Shown here one piece after another: positions 25,125 through 32,678 of a DNA stretch of 46,702 bases (positions are counted from its first letter, which is position 1; each line of letters starts with the position of its first letter). The DNA is taken from positions 1 through 46,702 of the forward strand of contig JAGXOC010000009.1 in the NCBI GenBank assembly GCA_019894665.1, given 5' to 3'. Source of the stretch: Candidatus Thorarchaeota archaeon. Its GTDB lineage: Archaea > Asgardarchaeota > Thorarchaeia > Thorarchaeales > Thorarchaeaceae. The notes beneath the pieces were generated by a model. That model had not been told where the DNA came from. It was given only the letters and a program-made list of their open reading frames with translations, and ran no database searches. The translations under genes and the position numbers were made by a program.

Positions 25125-25358
25125 TCAATCCTTTACCAGTTGCCACCGGTATCCTCCCTTGCCGAATTTCTTTGTGATTAATCCCATTTCCACCAGCTGA
25201 TTTGCATCGGCCACGAAGGCATCACCACCTGCACAATCAGTACAAAGAGTGGCATAGTCGTCAGTGCTTGCAATCTCTAAAATCTCTGTAGTTGTCAATG
25301 ACGCGGCATTTTCAAGGATTTTGAGAACACACTGAGCGTTTTTTGAGAGGTCTGTCAT
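25125..25358 (-). CDS. Small winged-helix-like protein upstream of sufS
   Basis: A 77-residue protein from ATG 25358. It reads as three helices and a wing: NAQCVLKILENAASLTTTEI as helices 1-2, then LVEMGLITKKFGKGGYRWQL as the recognition end and beta-wing. The middle contains C-T-D-C, so a metal might be bound. I start at ATG 25358 because TTAATTTAAG at 25427-25438 (minus strand) is a convincing TATA box whose start site would lie near 25405, downstream of the longer alternative start at 25424. It probably is an Fe-S or redox-linked regulator of sufS, but that is inference. Confidence 0.6.
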   Translation of the reverse strand: MTDLSKNAQCVLKILENAASLTTTEILEIASTDDYATLCTDCAGGDAFVADANQLVEMGLITKKFGKGGYRWQLVKD

Positions 25359-25518
25359 TGATAGTCGAGGCGGAGCAACCAACAATAAGAAGCCTTCGCA
25401 ATGAGCTGTAATGTCATTCAACAAAACGCTTAAATTAACACCTGAGCCGGAGAGCCCGTTCTATTTCTCTCGGGGCTGTTGCTCTGACATGTGTGAAATA
25501 GGCAAAGGGTGAATCTTC

Positions 25519-25770
25519 ATGGGAAGAAGACGAAGACAGAAAGTGCGTCGACGACCACAGAAACGTATTCCAGATGTTTATCCATGTCCAGATTGTGGAA
25601 ATACTGCTATCAAGATTGAGCTTTATCGAGATAGTGGCACGGCTACAGTGAAGTGTGGGTCGTGTGGACTAGAGATGACCGTTGATGAAATCAACCCTCT
25701 GACTGAGCCAGTAGACATCTATGGATCGTTCATTGATAGATTCTATGAGGGTCGAAAAGCAGAAGCTTGA
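25519..25770 (+). CDS. elf1: Transcription elongation factor Elf1-like zinc-ribbon protein
   Basis: An 83-residue protein with a basic N-terminus (GRRRRQKVRRRPQKR), then the zinc ribbon C-P-D-C-G ... C-G-S-C-G (about residues 23-26 and 47-50), followed by EINPLTEPVDIYGSFIDRFYEG. This is the layout of eukaryotic Elf1/ELOF1, which binds RNA polymerase II near the DNA entry site and promotes elongation and transcription-coupled repair. Homologues occur in some Thermoproteota and Asgard archaea. GGGTGA sits 8 bases before the ATG. Single gene, divergent from the winged-helix gene. Confidence 0.9.
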   Translation: MGRRRRQKVRRRPQKRIPDVYPCPDCGNTAIKIELYRDSGTATVKCGSCGLEMTVDEINPLTEPVDIYGSFIDRFYEGRKAEA

Positions 25771-25800
25771 TGCAGTACGACGCCTAATATTCAGCAATGG

Positions 25801-25807
25801 TTATAAG
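25801..25807 (+). promoter_or_regulatory. TATA box for the 38-residue membrane peptide gene
   Basis: TTATAAG lies about 30 bases before ATG 25837, so transcription would start only a few bases upstream of the start codon. No Shine-Dalgarno is visible, consistent with a leaderless message. Confidence 0.55.
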
Positions 25808-25836
25808 CGGACCCAGTCCGTGGGCAATCGATTCTG

Positions 25837-25953
25837 ATGCAGGAAATTAATACCTTCAGTTCCGTCCTATTCATTCTCCTTACTGCAATGGGAATCTTTG
25901 CACTCTTGCTTACAATGGGTTACATGATCTATGGTGAGGAAGAAGAAGAATAA
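25837..25953 (+). CDS. 38-residue single-span membrane peptide with an acidic tail
   Basis: The frame runs ATG 25837 to TAA 25951-25953. The product has a short polar N-terminus (MQEINTFSS), one hydrophobic helix (about residues 10-31) and a tail of five glutamates. A TATA box at the right distance and the clean signal layout support a real gene. No family recognised. It is followed after 8 bases by a coiled-coil protein and then the Lhr-type helicase. Confidence 0.55.
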   Translation: MQEINTFSSVLFILLTAMGIFALLLTMGYMIYGEEEEE

Positions 25954-25961
25954 ACCACGGG

Positions 25962-26204
25962 ATGTTGCTCCCGATGACAGACTCGATTTTACGAACTGTA
26001 TTTGAAAAGGTAGCACCTCACATTTCTAATCTTGAAGCAATGAAGATACTTGTTGACGAGATTGAAAAGAAGACTGACTCTCTTGAGTCTGTTTTAAGTG
26101 AATTAGAATCAAGACTAGAAGGTGCAGAAGTTACATTCAGGACGGATATACGCATCTTGATTAACGAATGCCGGCACCTGGGTGATAGGACGACACCCAA
26201 ATGA
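25962..26204 (+). CDS. Small coiled-coil protein coupled to the Lhr-type helicase
   Basis: An 80-residue mostly helical protein, acidic, with heptad-like leucines (ILVDEIEKKTDSLESVLSEL) that should form a coiled coil. Its stop overlaps the ATG of the helicase by 4 bases (ATGA), so the two are translated together. Function unknown; it may be a helicase partner. ATG 25962 and ATG 25974 are both possible starts, and neither has a strong ribosome site. Confidence 0.6.
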   Translation: MLLPMTDSILRTVFEKVAPHISNLEAMKILVDEIEKKTDSLESVLSELESRLEGAEVTFRTDIRILINECRHLGDRTTPK

Positions 26205-29041
26205 ATGCGTTTGCACCCCTCAATGAGAAGATAGCTAGTTTCCTTAAGGCAAATAGCATGGTTCAGTTTACTCCAATTCAGGAGAAAGCTGTACCTATGC
26301 TTTTCAGAGGGCACGAGAACGTACTTCTTCTAGCTCCAACGGGAAGTGGTAAGACGGAAGCTGCATTGTTACCACTTCTTCATCGCCTACAAGAAATGAA
26401 GAAAGCCCGAGAGCTCTTTGGATTTTATATCTTGTATATCACCCCTCTCCGAGCACTGAATCGGGACGTGTTCAAGAGAATTGAAGAATTATGCGGACAT
26501 TTAGACCTCAGTGTTGCTGTTCGTCATGGGGATACGACTCAATATGCAAGAAGAAAACAAGCAATCAACCCTCCAAACTTGTTAATTACCACACCAGAAT
26601 CACTTCAGGCAATCTTGCCAGGGAAGAGATTGAGATATCATCTTAGAACTGTATTTGCGGTCATTGTTGATGAAGTGCATGACTTAGCAGACAGTAAGAG
26701 AGGAACACAACTTAGCTTGGGTCTCGAAAGACTCGACCAACTTGTGGGGACCCCAGTGCAACGTATTGGATTATCAGCTACTGTTGGAAATCCTGGTGAA
26801 GTTGCATCCCTACTTGGAGGAAGCCGATCTACGAAAACAGTCTGGGCAGGGTATGATAATCGTAAGATGGATCTTAGAGTTGAGGTGCCAGAACCAACAG
26901 ACAAACACCGAGCACTTGCAAAGAAAATAAACTACCCACCACATTCTGTCGCTCGTTTAGACACTATAGTGGACCTGATTAAGAGCCATCAATCGGTTCT
27001 CGTATTCACCAATACTCGTTCCTTTTCAGAAGTGTTGGGAGCCAAGATGCGGGTCGTTTCTCCCCCTTTCGAGTTCGATGTCCATCATGGTTCTCTGTCC
27101 AAGAGTGCTCGACTCAGTGCAGAAGATAGGCTCAAGGCTGGAACTTCAAAGGCCATAATTGCCACTTCTAGTTTAGAGCTTGGAATTGATATTGGGTTAG
27201 CTGACTTAGTGATACAGTACTCGTCACCAAGGGAGGTTGCTAGACTACTCCAACGGACTGGGAGATCTGGTCATGGAGTTGGTAGGTTGTCTAAAGGTGT
27301 AATCATAGCTACTGTCAATCTAGATGATATCATCGAGTCAGGAGTTATCCTCAAACGTGCTCGTCAGAACAAGGTAGAAGATGCAAGAATTCCTAAGAAG
27401 TCGTGGGATGTGCTTAGTCATCAAATTGCAGGCGTGCTTCTTGATGTAAACGAAATTAGAAAAGATGAACTCTTGAAGCTCCTTAGTTCAGCTTACCCCT
27501 TTTCACAGATTACTCTGGAAGAATTAGATGCACTATTGGAGTTCATGATTCGAAGAAGAATAGTGGAACTTGATGGTTTGTTAGTGAAAAGGGGATCAAG
27601 AACCAGAATCTTCTACTATGACCATTTGAGCACTATTCCTGATGTGCGAAAGGTAAACGCCGTGGATATGACGACCCGTACTTCGATAGGAGTACTTGAT
27701 GAGGACTTTGTTTCCTCTAGTGTTGATACAGGTTCAGTGTTTGTGATAAGAGGTCGACCATGGAACGTAGTCAGTATAGATGATGAAACTGGGGAGGTTA
27801 TGTGTGTTCCAGCTGGTGGGACTGACACCGAGGCACCTCGTTGGATTGGGGAGATGATTCCAGTCCCATTTGAGGTCGCATCTGAGGTTGCAAAAGTCTG
27901 TAATTCTGTTTTAGATAAAGATCCAAAGACTGCGAGTAATTGGTTGACAAGAGAATACGGAATATCTCGTGATTCACATGAACATGTGTTTAAAGTTTTG
28001 AGAGATAGCAAAGACGTTCTTGAGAAACTTCCTACTGATGATCTCTTTGTCATTGAGGACTTCGAATCGGGATTAATACTACACGCTCCATTAGGGACCA
28101 AGGCCAACGAAACTCTGGGTATAGTGATTGCATCACTCTTGACGACTCGTTTTGGCGTGGAGGTGGCAGTAGAAAGAGACCCCTATCGTATTCTTTTCAC
28201 GGCAGGTAAGAGAATCAAACCTAGTTGGGTCATAGATGTGCTCCAAGAGTATTCTGGAGAGCAAGTATCTGTCATTCTTCGACTAGCAATGAAGCATACA
28301 CAGAATTTTGCATCAAGGTTCCTTCATGTCGCAAGAAGAATGGATGTTGTGAAGAGAGATGCAAAACAGAATGAAGTTCCTGTGAAGTATCTCATCAAGT
28401 CGTTAGAGGGGTCTCCTGTCTTCGAGGAAGCAATGAGCGAGGTCTTGGATGATAAAATGGATGAGAAGAAGGTCATGGATATCTTTGATAGGTACTCCAT
28501 TGGAGTACTCAGAGTTCATATCGTAACTACTGAAAATCCGTCGCCTCTTGCACGACTTATCATTGAAGAGAAGACAAGATTTGAGGTCATGGGAGAGATT
28601 ACGGAGGAAGATGAAGTACTTCGCATGATGGAGGAGCGGTTACTCTCTAAGAAATTCAGATTGATTTGTATGGCGACAAATCACTGGAACTCAGTTAGAA
28701 CTATATCAACACTTGATGAAGATGTCAGATGTCCTATTTGTGAATCAAGGATGATAGCAGCAATGTCGCCGATAATGAAGGACTTTCCGAAGATAGTTGC
28801 GAAACGAGTTCGTGGCGAAAGACTCACAAGAAGTGAGGAAAAGGAATATAGAGCAGCTTCTCTAGTAGCTGAACTTGTATCACTCTATGGAAAGACTGCT
28901 TTGTTGGTCCTCGCAGGAAGAGGAATTGGAGCAACCAATGCTTCAAGAATTCTCAAACCAGGATTGATTGACCGACTTGAGATTCTCAGGGCTATAGCCA
29001 AAGGAGAGTTGCAATATGAAAGAACCCGACCGTACTGGTAA
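26201..29041 (+). CDS. lhr: Lhr-type large superfamily 2 helicase
   Basis: A 946-residue DEAD/H helicase. Q-like FTPIQEKAVPMLF, Walker A APTGSGKTEAA (residues 45-55), TPLRALNRDV, TTPESLQAIL, the DEVH box (157-160), IGLSATVGNP, then helicase C motifs ATSSLELGIDIG and LLQRTGRSGHGVGR. The Lhr-specific C-terminal part with winged-helix and beta-barrel regions follows, and a CPIC pair near residue 850 may bind metal. Lhr proteins unwind DNA or DNA/RNA hybrids in repair. Upstream coiled-coil gene overlaps by 4 bases and the EngB-like GTPase overlaps the 3' end by 26 bases. Confidence 0.93.
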   Translation: MNAFAPLNEKIASFLKANSMVQFTPIQEKAVPMLFRGHENVLLLAPTGSGKTEAALLPLLHRLQEMKKARELFGFYILYITPLRALNRDVFKRIEELCGHLDLSVAVRHGDTTQYARRKQAINPPNLLITTPESLQAILPGKRLRYHLRTVFAVIVDEVHDLADSKRGTQLSLGLERLDQLVGTPVQRIGLSATVGNPGEVASLLGGSRSTKTVWAGYDNRKMDLRVEVPEPTDKHRALAKKINYPPHSVARLDTIVDLIKSHQSVLVFTNTRSFSEVLGAKMRVVSPPFEFDVHHGSLSKSARLSAEDRLKAGTSKAIIATSSLELGIDIGLADLVIQYSSPREVARLLQRTGRSGHGVGRLSKGVIIATVNLDDIIESGVILKRARQNKVEDARIPKKSWDVLSHQIAGVLLDVNEIRKDELLKLLSSAYPFSQITLEELDALLEFMIRRRIVELDGLLVKRGSRTRIFYYDHLSTIPDVRKVNAVDMTTRTSIGVLDEDFVSSSVDTGSVFVIRGRPWNVVSIDDETGEVMCVPAGGTDTEAPRWIGEMIPVPFEVASEVAKVCNSVLDKDPKTASNWLTREYGISRDSHEHVFKVLRDSKDVLEKLPTDDLFVIEDFESGLILHAPLGTKANETLGIVIASLLTTRFGVEVAVERDPYRILFTAGKRIKPSWVIDVLQEYSGEQVSVILRLAMKHTQNFASRFLHVARRMDVVKRDAKQNEVPVKYLIKSLEGSPVFEEAMSEVLDDKMDEKKVMDIFDRYSIGVLRVHIVTTENPSPLARLIIEEKTRFEVMGEITEEDEVLRMMEERLLSKKFRLICMATNHWNSVRTISTLDEDVRCPICESRMIAAMSPIMKDFPKIVAKRVRGERLTRSEEKEYRAASLVAELVSLYGKTALLVLAGRGIGATNASRILKPGLIDRLEILRAIAKGELQYERTRPYW

Positions 29042-29642
29042 GCCAAGGAAACCAATGATCGTATTCGCAGGTAGAAGCAATGTTGGCAAGAGTAGTATCA
29101 TCCGCGCTCTCACTGGTAAGAAGGTACGAATAGGTAAGAAACCTGGTAGTACTCGTTGGGAAATGATGATTGATTTTGATCCGATAACAATTGTAGACAT
29201 TCCAGGGTTCGGATACATGGCAGGACAAAGTAAGACCACAATAGAAGAAACAAAGACCAACATCGTTCAAAATTTGGAATCTTGGAAAGACAACCTAATT
29301 CTCGCAATTCTAATTATTGACATATCTCTTTTCAAAGAATTGCACGAGAGGTGGTCATCTCGCGGGGAGATTCCTATTGATGTCGAATTCTATAATTTCC
29401 TCTCTGAAATCGCTCCCAATGTAGTTGTGGTAGCTAACAAGATTGACAAGGTAAAGAAACTGGCTCTTCAGGGCGAGATTGATTTCTTGAAGACAGAGCT
29501 CAAAGAAGCGGCTCCAACCAAAAACCCAGTTATTGTGCTCACATCAGCTCGGAAGAAACAAGGAATGTCCGATCTAGTTTCTGTTATTGATGGCTTGTTG
29601 ATAGAGAGTGGGTTATCCAAACCCCAATGGGTAGTTACCTAA
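29016..29642 (+). CDS. engB: EngB/YihA-type GTPase
   Basis: A 208-residue TRAFAC-class GTPase. G1 is FAGRSNVGKSS (residues 17-27), G2 region GSTRWEMM, G3 VDIPGFGYM, G4 VVANKIDKVKK and G5 LTSARKKQGM. The GRSNVGKSS and KPGSTRW signatures are those of EngB, linked to ribosome assembly in bacteria; archaeal homologues are less studied. It begins inside the 3' end of the helicase gene, so it is likely in the same operon. It overlaps the 3' end of an opposite gene by 8 bases. Confidence 0.92.
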   Translation: MKEPDRTGKPRKPMIVFAGRSNVGKSSIIRALTGKKVRIGKKPGSTRWEMMIDFDPITIVDIPGFGYMAGQSKTTIEETKTNIVQNLESWKDNLILAILIIDISLFKELHERWSSRGEIPIDVEFYNFLSEIAPNVVVVANKIDKVKKLALQGEIDFLKTELKEAAPTKNPVIVLTSARKKQGMSDLVSVIDGLLIESGLSKPQWVVT

Positions 29643-30729
29643 TTTTTTTGAGCAAGTAGAACGCAACACCTACAATCATGACCACAGATGAAATGATTAA
29701 CATTGGTACAATTGCACTTGGAGCTTCGATGAAGTCTTGAGATAACCAATTCATTATGTTCATGAAGAATCGTGCATTATCACCCATGTAGAACCACCGC
29801 AAGTCAGTATCTGGATGGTCTAGACCTCTTCCTGTGAACATGAGTGTGGAACCTATCATGACTATCTTGCTTTCGTCATACTCGAAAGCTGACATCCACG
29901 ATGGAAAAGTACCATTTATTGCAGAATATGAGAGTGGATCCTGTTCAAAATCTGAAATTGTCATGTTCGAATAAGAGTAATTTGCCCAATTATTGGGTCC
30001 AGCTTTGTACTGCGCAAACGTAGTATCATAGCCTGTGGCGATTCCACTTGCGAGTTCGACTGGTTTCAAGGTAGCTGTCATAGTAAAGAGTTCGTTAATG
30101 TTTCTGAATATTGGATGATTTACTTCCCATGTTGTTGAATCAAGTTCTATCATTTGGGGGTATGATCCATTAAACACAGTGTTGTCATAGTCGAACATTG
30201 TGTCCGAATAGATGTCGCCTATGGTGGTTTCATTTACGCTGAACCGAACACCGGTCACATTGATGCTATCAAGAAGGCTGTTGATTGCTTGATTCTCACC
30301 CAGATCTTGCATAAGTGCAGCAGCCCAATATCGTGAGCTCTGTTCAATGGTGGGATCACCCAACAGGAATAATGAACTACCGTTTGTCAGCATCTCTGCA
30401 ATTCCATCAGCTTCGGTGCTTGAAAAAGGTGAATTCTCATCAGGACTAGCTATTATGAGAATATCAACATCGTTGAGGATTCTTTCCGTTAATTCGTCCG
30501 TGTTGACTCTTACAATGTACCTTGTTGATGCATTGACCATATCAATCATGAGTTTCAAACCGTCTTCTGCATCAAGGGCGTCATGTTGTTGGTTATGGCT
30601 TGCATCATAGAGTACTACAATGGGGTCCAAATCCGCCTGAGCAGTAACGCCAGTCTGAAGGCTAGATAAGAGAACCATTACGGTGACTACTACTGCAAGT
30701 ACTCTAGAGACTTTCCTGAGCTGACTCAT
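29635..30729 (-). CDS. Exported GATase-like (GldG/DUF4350-type) protein with a C-terminal membrane anchor
   Basis: A 364-residue protein: signal sequence (VLAVVVTVMVLLSSLQTG), an ectodomain and a C-terminal helix (IVPMLIISSVVMIVGVAFYL) before a basic tail. The ectodomain begins with IVVLYDASHNQQ and continues with ILNDVDILIIASPDENSPFS and a helix then SLFLLGDPTIEQ, the pattern of class I glutamine-amidotransferase-like folds seen in GldG and DUF4350 proteins; a catalytic cysteine is not visible. It also has several sequons. I start at ATG 30729 because a TATA box lies at 30781-30788 (minus) and the ATG at 30810 would be upstream of it. Confidence 0.7.
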   Translation of the reverse strand: MSQLRKVSRVLAVVVTVMVLLSSLQTGVTAQADLDPIVVLYDASHNQQHDALDAEDGLKLMIDMVNASTRYIVRVNTDELTERILNDVDILIIASPDENSPFSSTEADGIAEMLTNGSSLFLLGDPTIEQSSRYWAAALMQDLGENQAINSLLDSINVTGVRFSVNETTIGDIYSDTMFDYDNTVFNGSYPQMIELDSTTWEVNHPIFRNINELFTMTATLKPVELASGIATGYDTTFAQYKAGPNNWANYSYSNMTISDFEQDPLSYSAINGTFPSWMSAFEYDESKIVMIGSTLMFTGRGLDHPDTDLRWFYMGDNARFFMNIMNWLSQDFIEAPSAIVPMLIISSVVMIVGVAFYLLKKIR

Positions 30730-30780
30730 TTTGATATTCCGACCTTTTTGCCCAGTCAGCGTGCCCGACTCTAGGCCATG

Positions 30781-30788
30781 TTTTAAAG
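30781..30788 (-). promoter_or_regulatory. TATA box for the GATase-like gene
   Basis: TTTTAAAG (reads CTTTAAAA on the minus strand) lies 52-59 bases upstream of ATG 30729. The transcript should begin near 30758, which places the start codon about 30 bases into the message. Confidence 0.55.
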
Positions 30789-30810
30789 TTATCCTCATAT
30801 GCGGCCGCAA

Positions 30811-31197
30811 TCAATCAGTCCTACGCCATTCGACATACAACTTTCTTCGTTCTACATCAGTGGATTCCTGAGTATTATATTCCTCGCGTATCTCAGCGAT
30901 TCTTTGTGCTAGCAGATGATAGCACATGTTGGTTTCTCGTGATATGACCGCTTCTTGATAGAAACTTCTGCAGGTACAGTATATTTCAGGAATAACAAGG
31001 TATTGACGACCTCTGCCCTTTACAATCCAAGTCACTGCTTCACTTGGACTGAACTGATATCTGACAATCTTCCCTTCTTCCACGGTTCTTAGTGCTTTTA
31101 CAAACTTCTTTCCATACTTGTTTTTGAAGAATTCAATATCGTTTTGCGTGAGGTTTTCTTGTAATAGTCTATTTACCTCGGATTGTGGAAGAGACAT
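30811..31197 (-). CDS. SWIM zinc-finger protein
   Basis: A 128-residue protein with a clear SWIM motif: Y-C-T-C-R-S-F (first C-x-C) and, 13 residues on, M-C-Y-H-L-L (C-x-H). Upstream lies a beta-rich region (KIVRYQFSPSEAVTWIVKGRGRQYLV) typical for SWIM proteins. SWIM proteins include Sws1 of the Shu complex, which works with Rad51 paralogues, so a link to RadB or repair is possible but unproven. I start at ATG 31197 as the family core begins there and the upstream part is A/T-rich promoter-like sequence. It is divergent from the phosphoesterase gene. Confidence 0.8.
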   Translation of the reverse strand: MSLPQSEVNRLLQENLTQNDIEFFKNKYGKKFVKALRTVEEGKIVRYQFSPSEAVTWIVKGRGRQYLVIPEIYCTCRSFYQEAVISRETNMCYHLLAQRIAEIREEYNTQESTDVERRKLYVEWRRTD

Positions 31198-31261
31198 AAT
31201 ATTCACTTTGTTTTCAGGTATAACGAGGTTAAAATGTTGTATATTAGAAGACAAATCTGTG

Positions 31262-32113
31262 ATGGAAACGATATTTGATGACCGGGCTCTGATAGTCACA
31301 CATGACGATACATCAGTCCTTCTAATATCGGACATTCATCTCGGATTTGAAGAAGACCTGGCTGATAATCGAGGGGTGCATTTTCCCCCTCAACATCCAG
31401 TCATTTTTGAAAGAATAGAGCGACTGGTGAAGAAGCACAGTATATCACATCTTTTCATCATTGGAGATGTGAAGCACACTATTCTTGTTGACAATTACTA
31501 CAATTGGGAAATCCTACCTGAGTTTATGGAAACTCTTGCTAAACATTTAGAAATAACAGTAATCCCAGGCAATCACGACGGCGATTTGAAAGCGGTGCTT
31601 CCTCGGAATGTCAAGATCACTGATGTCCATGGTATACTGATGGGTCCAAAGAAAGATCAGATTGGTCTATTGCATGGACATTCTTGGCCTTCTGCAGAAG
31701 TGTTAGATGCAAAGATAATCGTCATAGGGCATAATCATCCAACGATTCGCAGGTTTAGAGATGCCTCAGTTCCGGAGATAGGTCGCTACTCAAGACGAAG
31801 GTACGCAGGTACAGTTCCTGTCGTCTTGAAATCAAAGCTAGACAAGAACTGCGTCAGACGTGCACTAGGCATACTTGAGGTTCCTAGCGACGACGAGTCT
31901 GTCTTGATTACTCTTCCAAGCTTCAACGAGCTTCTCTCGGGGGTTTCAATCAATTATCCAAAATCTGAGTTTCAAGGTCCACTCTTTGAGAACCACTGTG
32001 CCAATCTTCTGGATTCAGGGGTGTTCAGCGTAGACGGAATATTTCTTGGTTCTGTAAAATGGCTTCGAGAACGTTTCAACGAAATGATTAAATCCAAATC
32101 AACCGGGGACTGA
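31262..32113 (+). CDS. Calcineurin-like metallophosphoesterase
   Basis: A 283-residue enzyme with the five metallophosphoesterase motifs: LLISDIHLGF (D-x-H), IIGDVKH (GD), VIPGNHDGD (GNHD), LLHGHSW and VIGHNHPT (GHxH). Family members cleave phosphomonoesters or diesters, and the archaeal variant is often placed with DNA repair or nucleotide turnover; the substrate is unknown. ATG 31262 is chosen, since the longer frame upstream runs through the opposite gene. It ends 11 bases before tRNA-Pro, so the tRNA promoter must lie inside this gene. Confidence 0.9.
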   Translation: METIFDDRALIVTHDDTSVLLISDIHLGFEEDLADNRGVHFPPQHPVIFERIERLVKKHSISHLFIIGDVKHTILVDNYYNWEILPEFMETLAKHLEITVIPGNHDGDLKAVLPRNVKITDVHGILMGPKKDQIGLLHGHSWPSAEVLDAKIIVIGHNHPTIRRFRDASVPEIGRYSRRRYAGTVPVVLKSKLDKNCVRRALGILEVPSDDESVLITLPSFNELLSGVSINYPKSEFQGPLFENHCANLLDSGVFSVDGIFLGSVKWLRERFNEMIKSKSTGD

Positions 32114-32124
32114 TTCGAACTCAT

Positions 32125-32201
32125 GGGTCGGTGGTCTAGCTTGGTATGATTCTTGGTTCGGATCCAAGGGATCGCGAGTTCAAATCTCGTCCGGCCCACC
32201 A
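32125..32201 (+). tRNA. tRNA-Pro (anticodon CGG), CCA encoded
   Basis: The cloverleaf folds fully: acceptor GGGTCGG (32125-32131) with CCGGCCC (32191-32197), anticodon stem CTTGG/CCAAG with loop TTCGGAT (anticodon CGG), T arm GCGAG-TTCAAAT-CTCGT, discriminator A at 32198 and CCA at 32199-32201. No intron. A TATA-like GATTAAATC lies about 30-38 bases upstream, inside the phosphoesterase gene. Confidence 0.97.
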
Positions 32202-32204
32202 TTA

Positions 32205-32678
32205 CTATTTCTTCATAGACAAGGCATAGAGAATGATTGCGGCAGTGCCTGAAGGACCTATATCGACTCGAGCATCTAGACTAAGACATTCTCCAAGGTC
32301 CATCTCTTTTCTCGAAAAGGAACTGTTACTCCCAGAGAGCGTGACGGCTATTCGTTCTCCTGATTTTACTCGTTCAGCTAGTTGGTCCACATCCAGACGT
32401 TCTTTTGTGAGTACAGGAGATGTGATTAACGTAGGATGGTCGATCTTGAGAAGTTCAAAAACATCCTTGAGATCTGGTAAGACCATGAAGTTTTGTTTCA
32501 TCTTAATGGCTAGACGATTTGCATCAGGGACACCAGCCTGTGCTGCAGATCCTTCAGCCTTGGAAACCACATAGTTCGAAAAGCCAAGTCCGTACACTAC
32601 TTGAGCCGTTTCAACCGTTTTTGAAGCAGAGTGGACATTGTGTAAGACCACGTAGACATTCTTGAGGAAATCAGACAA
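32205..32678 (-). CDS. COG4080-like protein (predicted SPOUT/RNA methylase or RecB-like)
   Basis: A 157-residue alpha/beta protein. It starts with VYVVLHNVHSASKTVETAQVVYGLGFS and ends VDIGPSGTAAIILYALSMKK, whose last helix resembles the knotted C-terminus of SPOUT methyltransferases such as SpoU (a G-P-E-G-like loop then a helix). This pattern fits COG4080, annotated variously as RNA methylase or RecB-family nuclease; the true activity is unclear. Starts with TTG, overlapping the methyltransferase stop by 8 bases, so the two are likely co-translated. Tail to tail with tRNA-Pro, just 3 bases away. Confidence 0.65.
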   Translation of the reverse strand: MSDFLKNVYVVLHNVHSASKTVETAQVVYGLGFSNYVVSKAEGSAAQAGVPDANRLAIKMKQNFMVLPDLKDVFELLKIDHPTLITSPVLTKERLDVDQLAERVKSGERIAVTLSGSNSSFSRKEMDLGECLSLDARVDIGPSGTAAIILYALSMKK

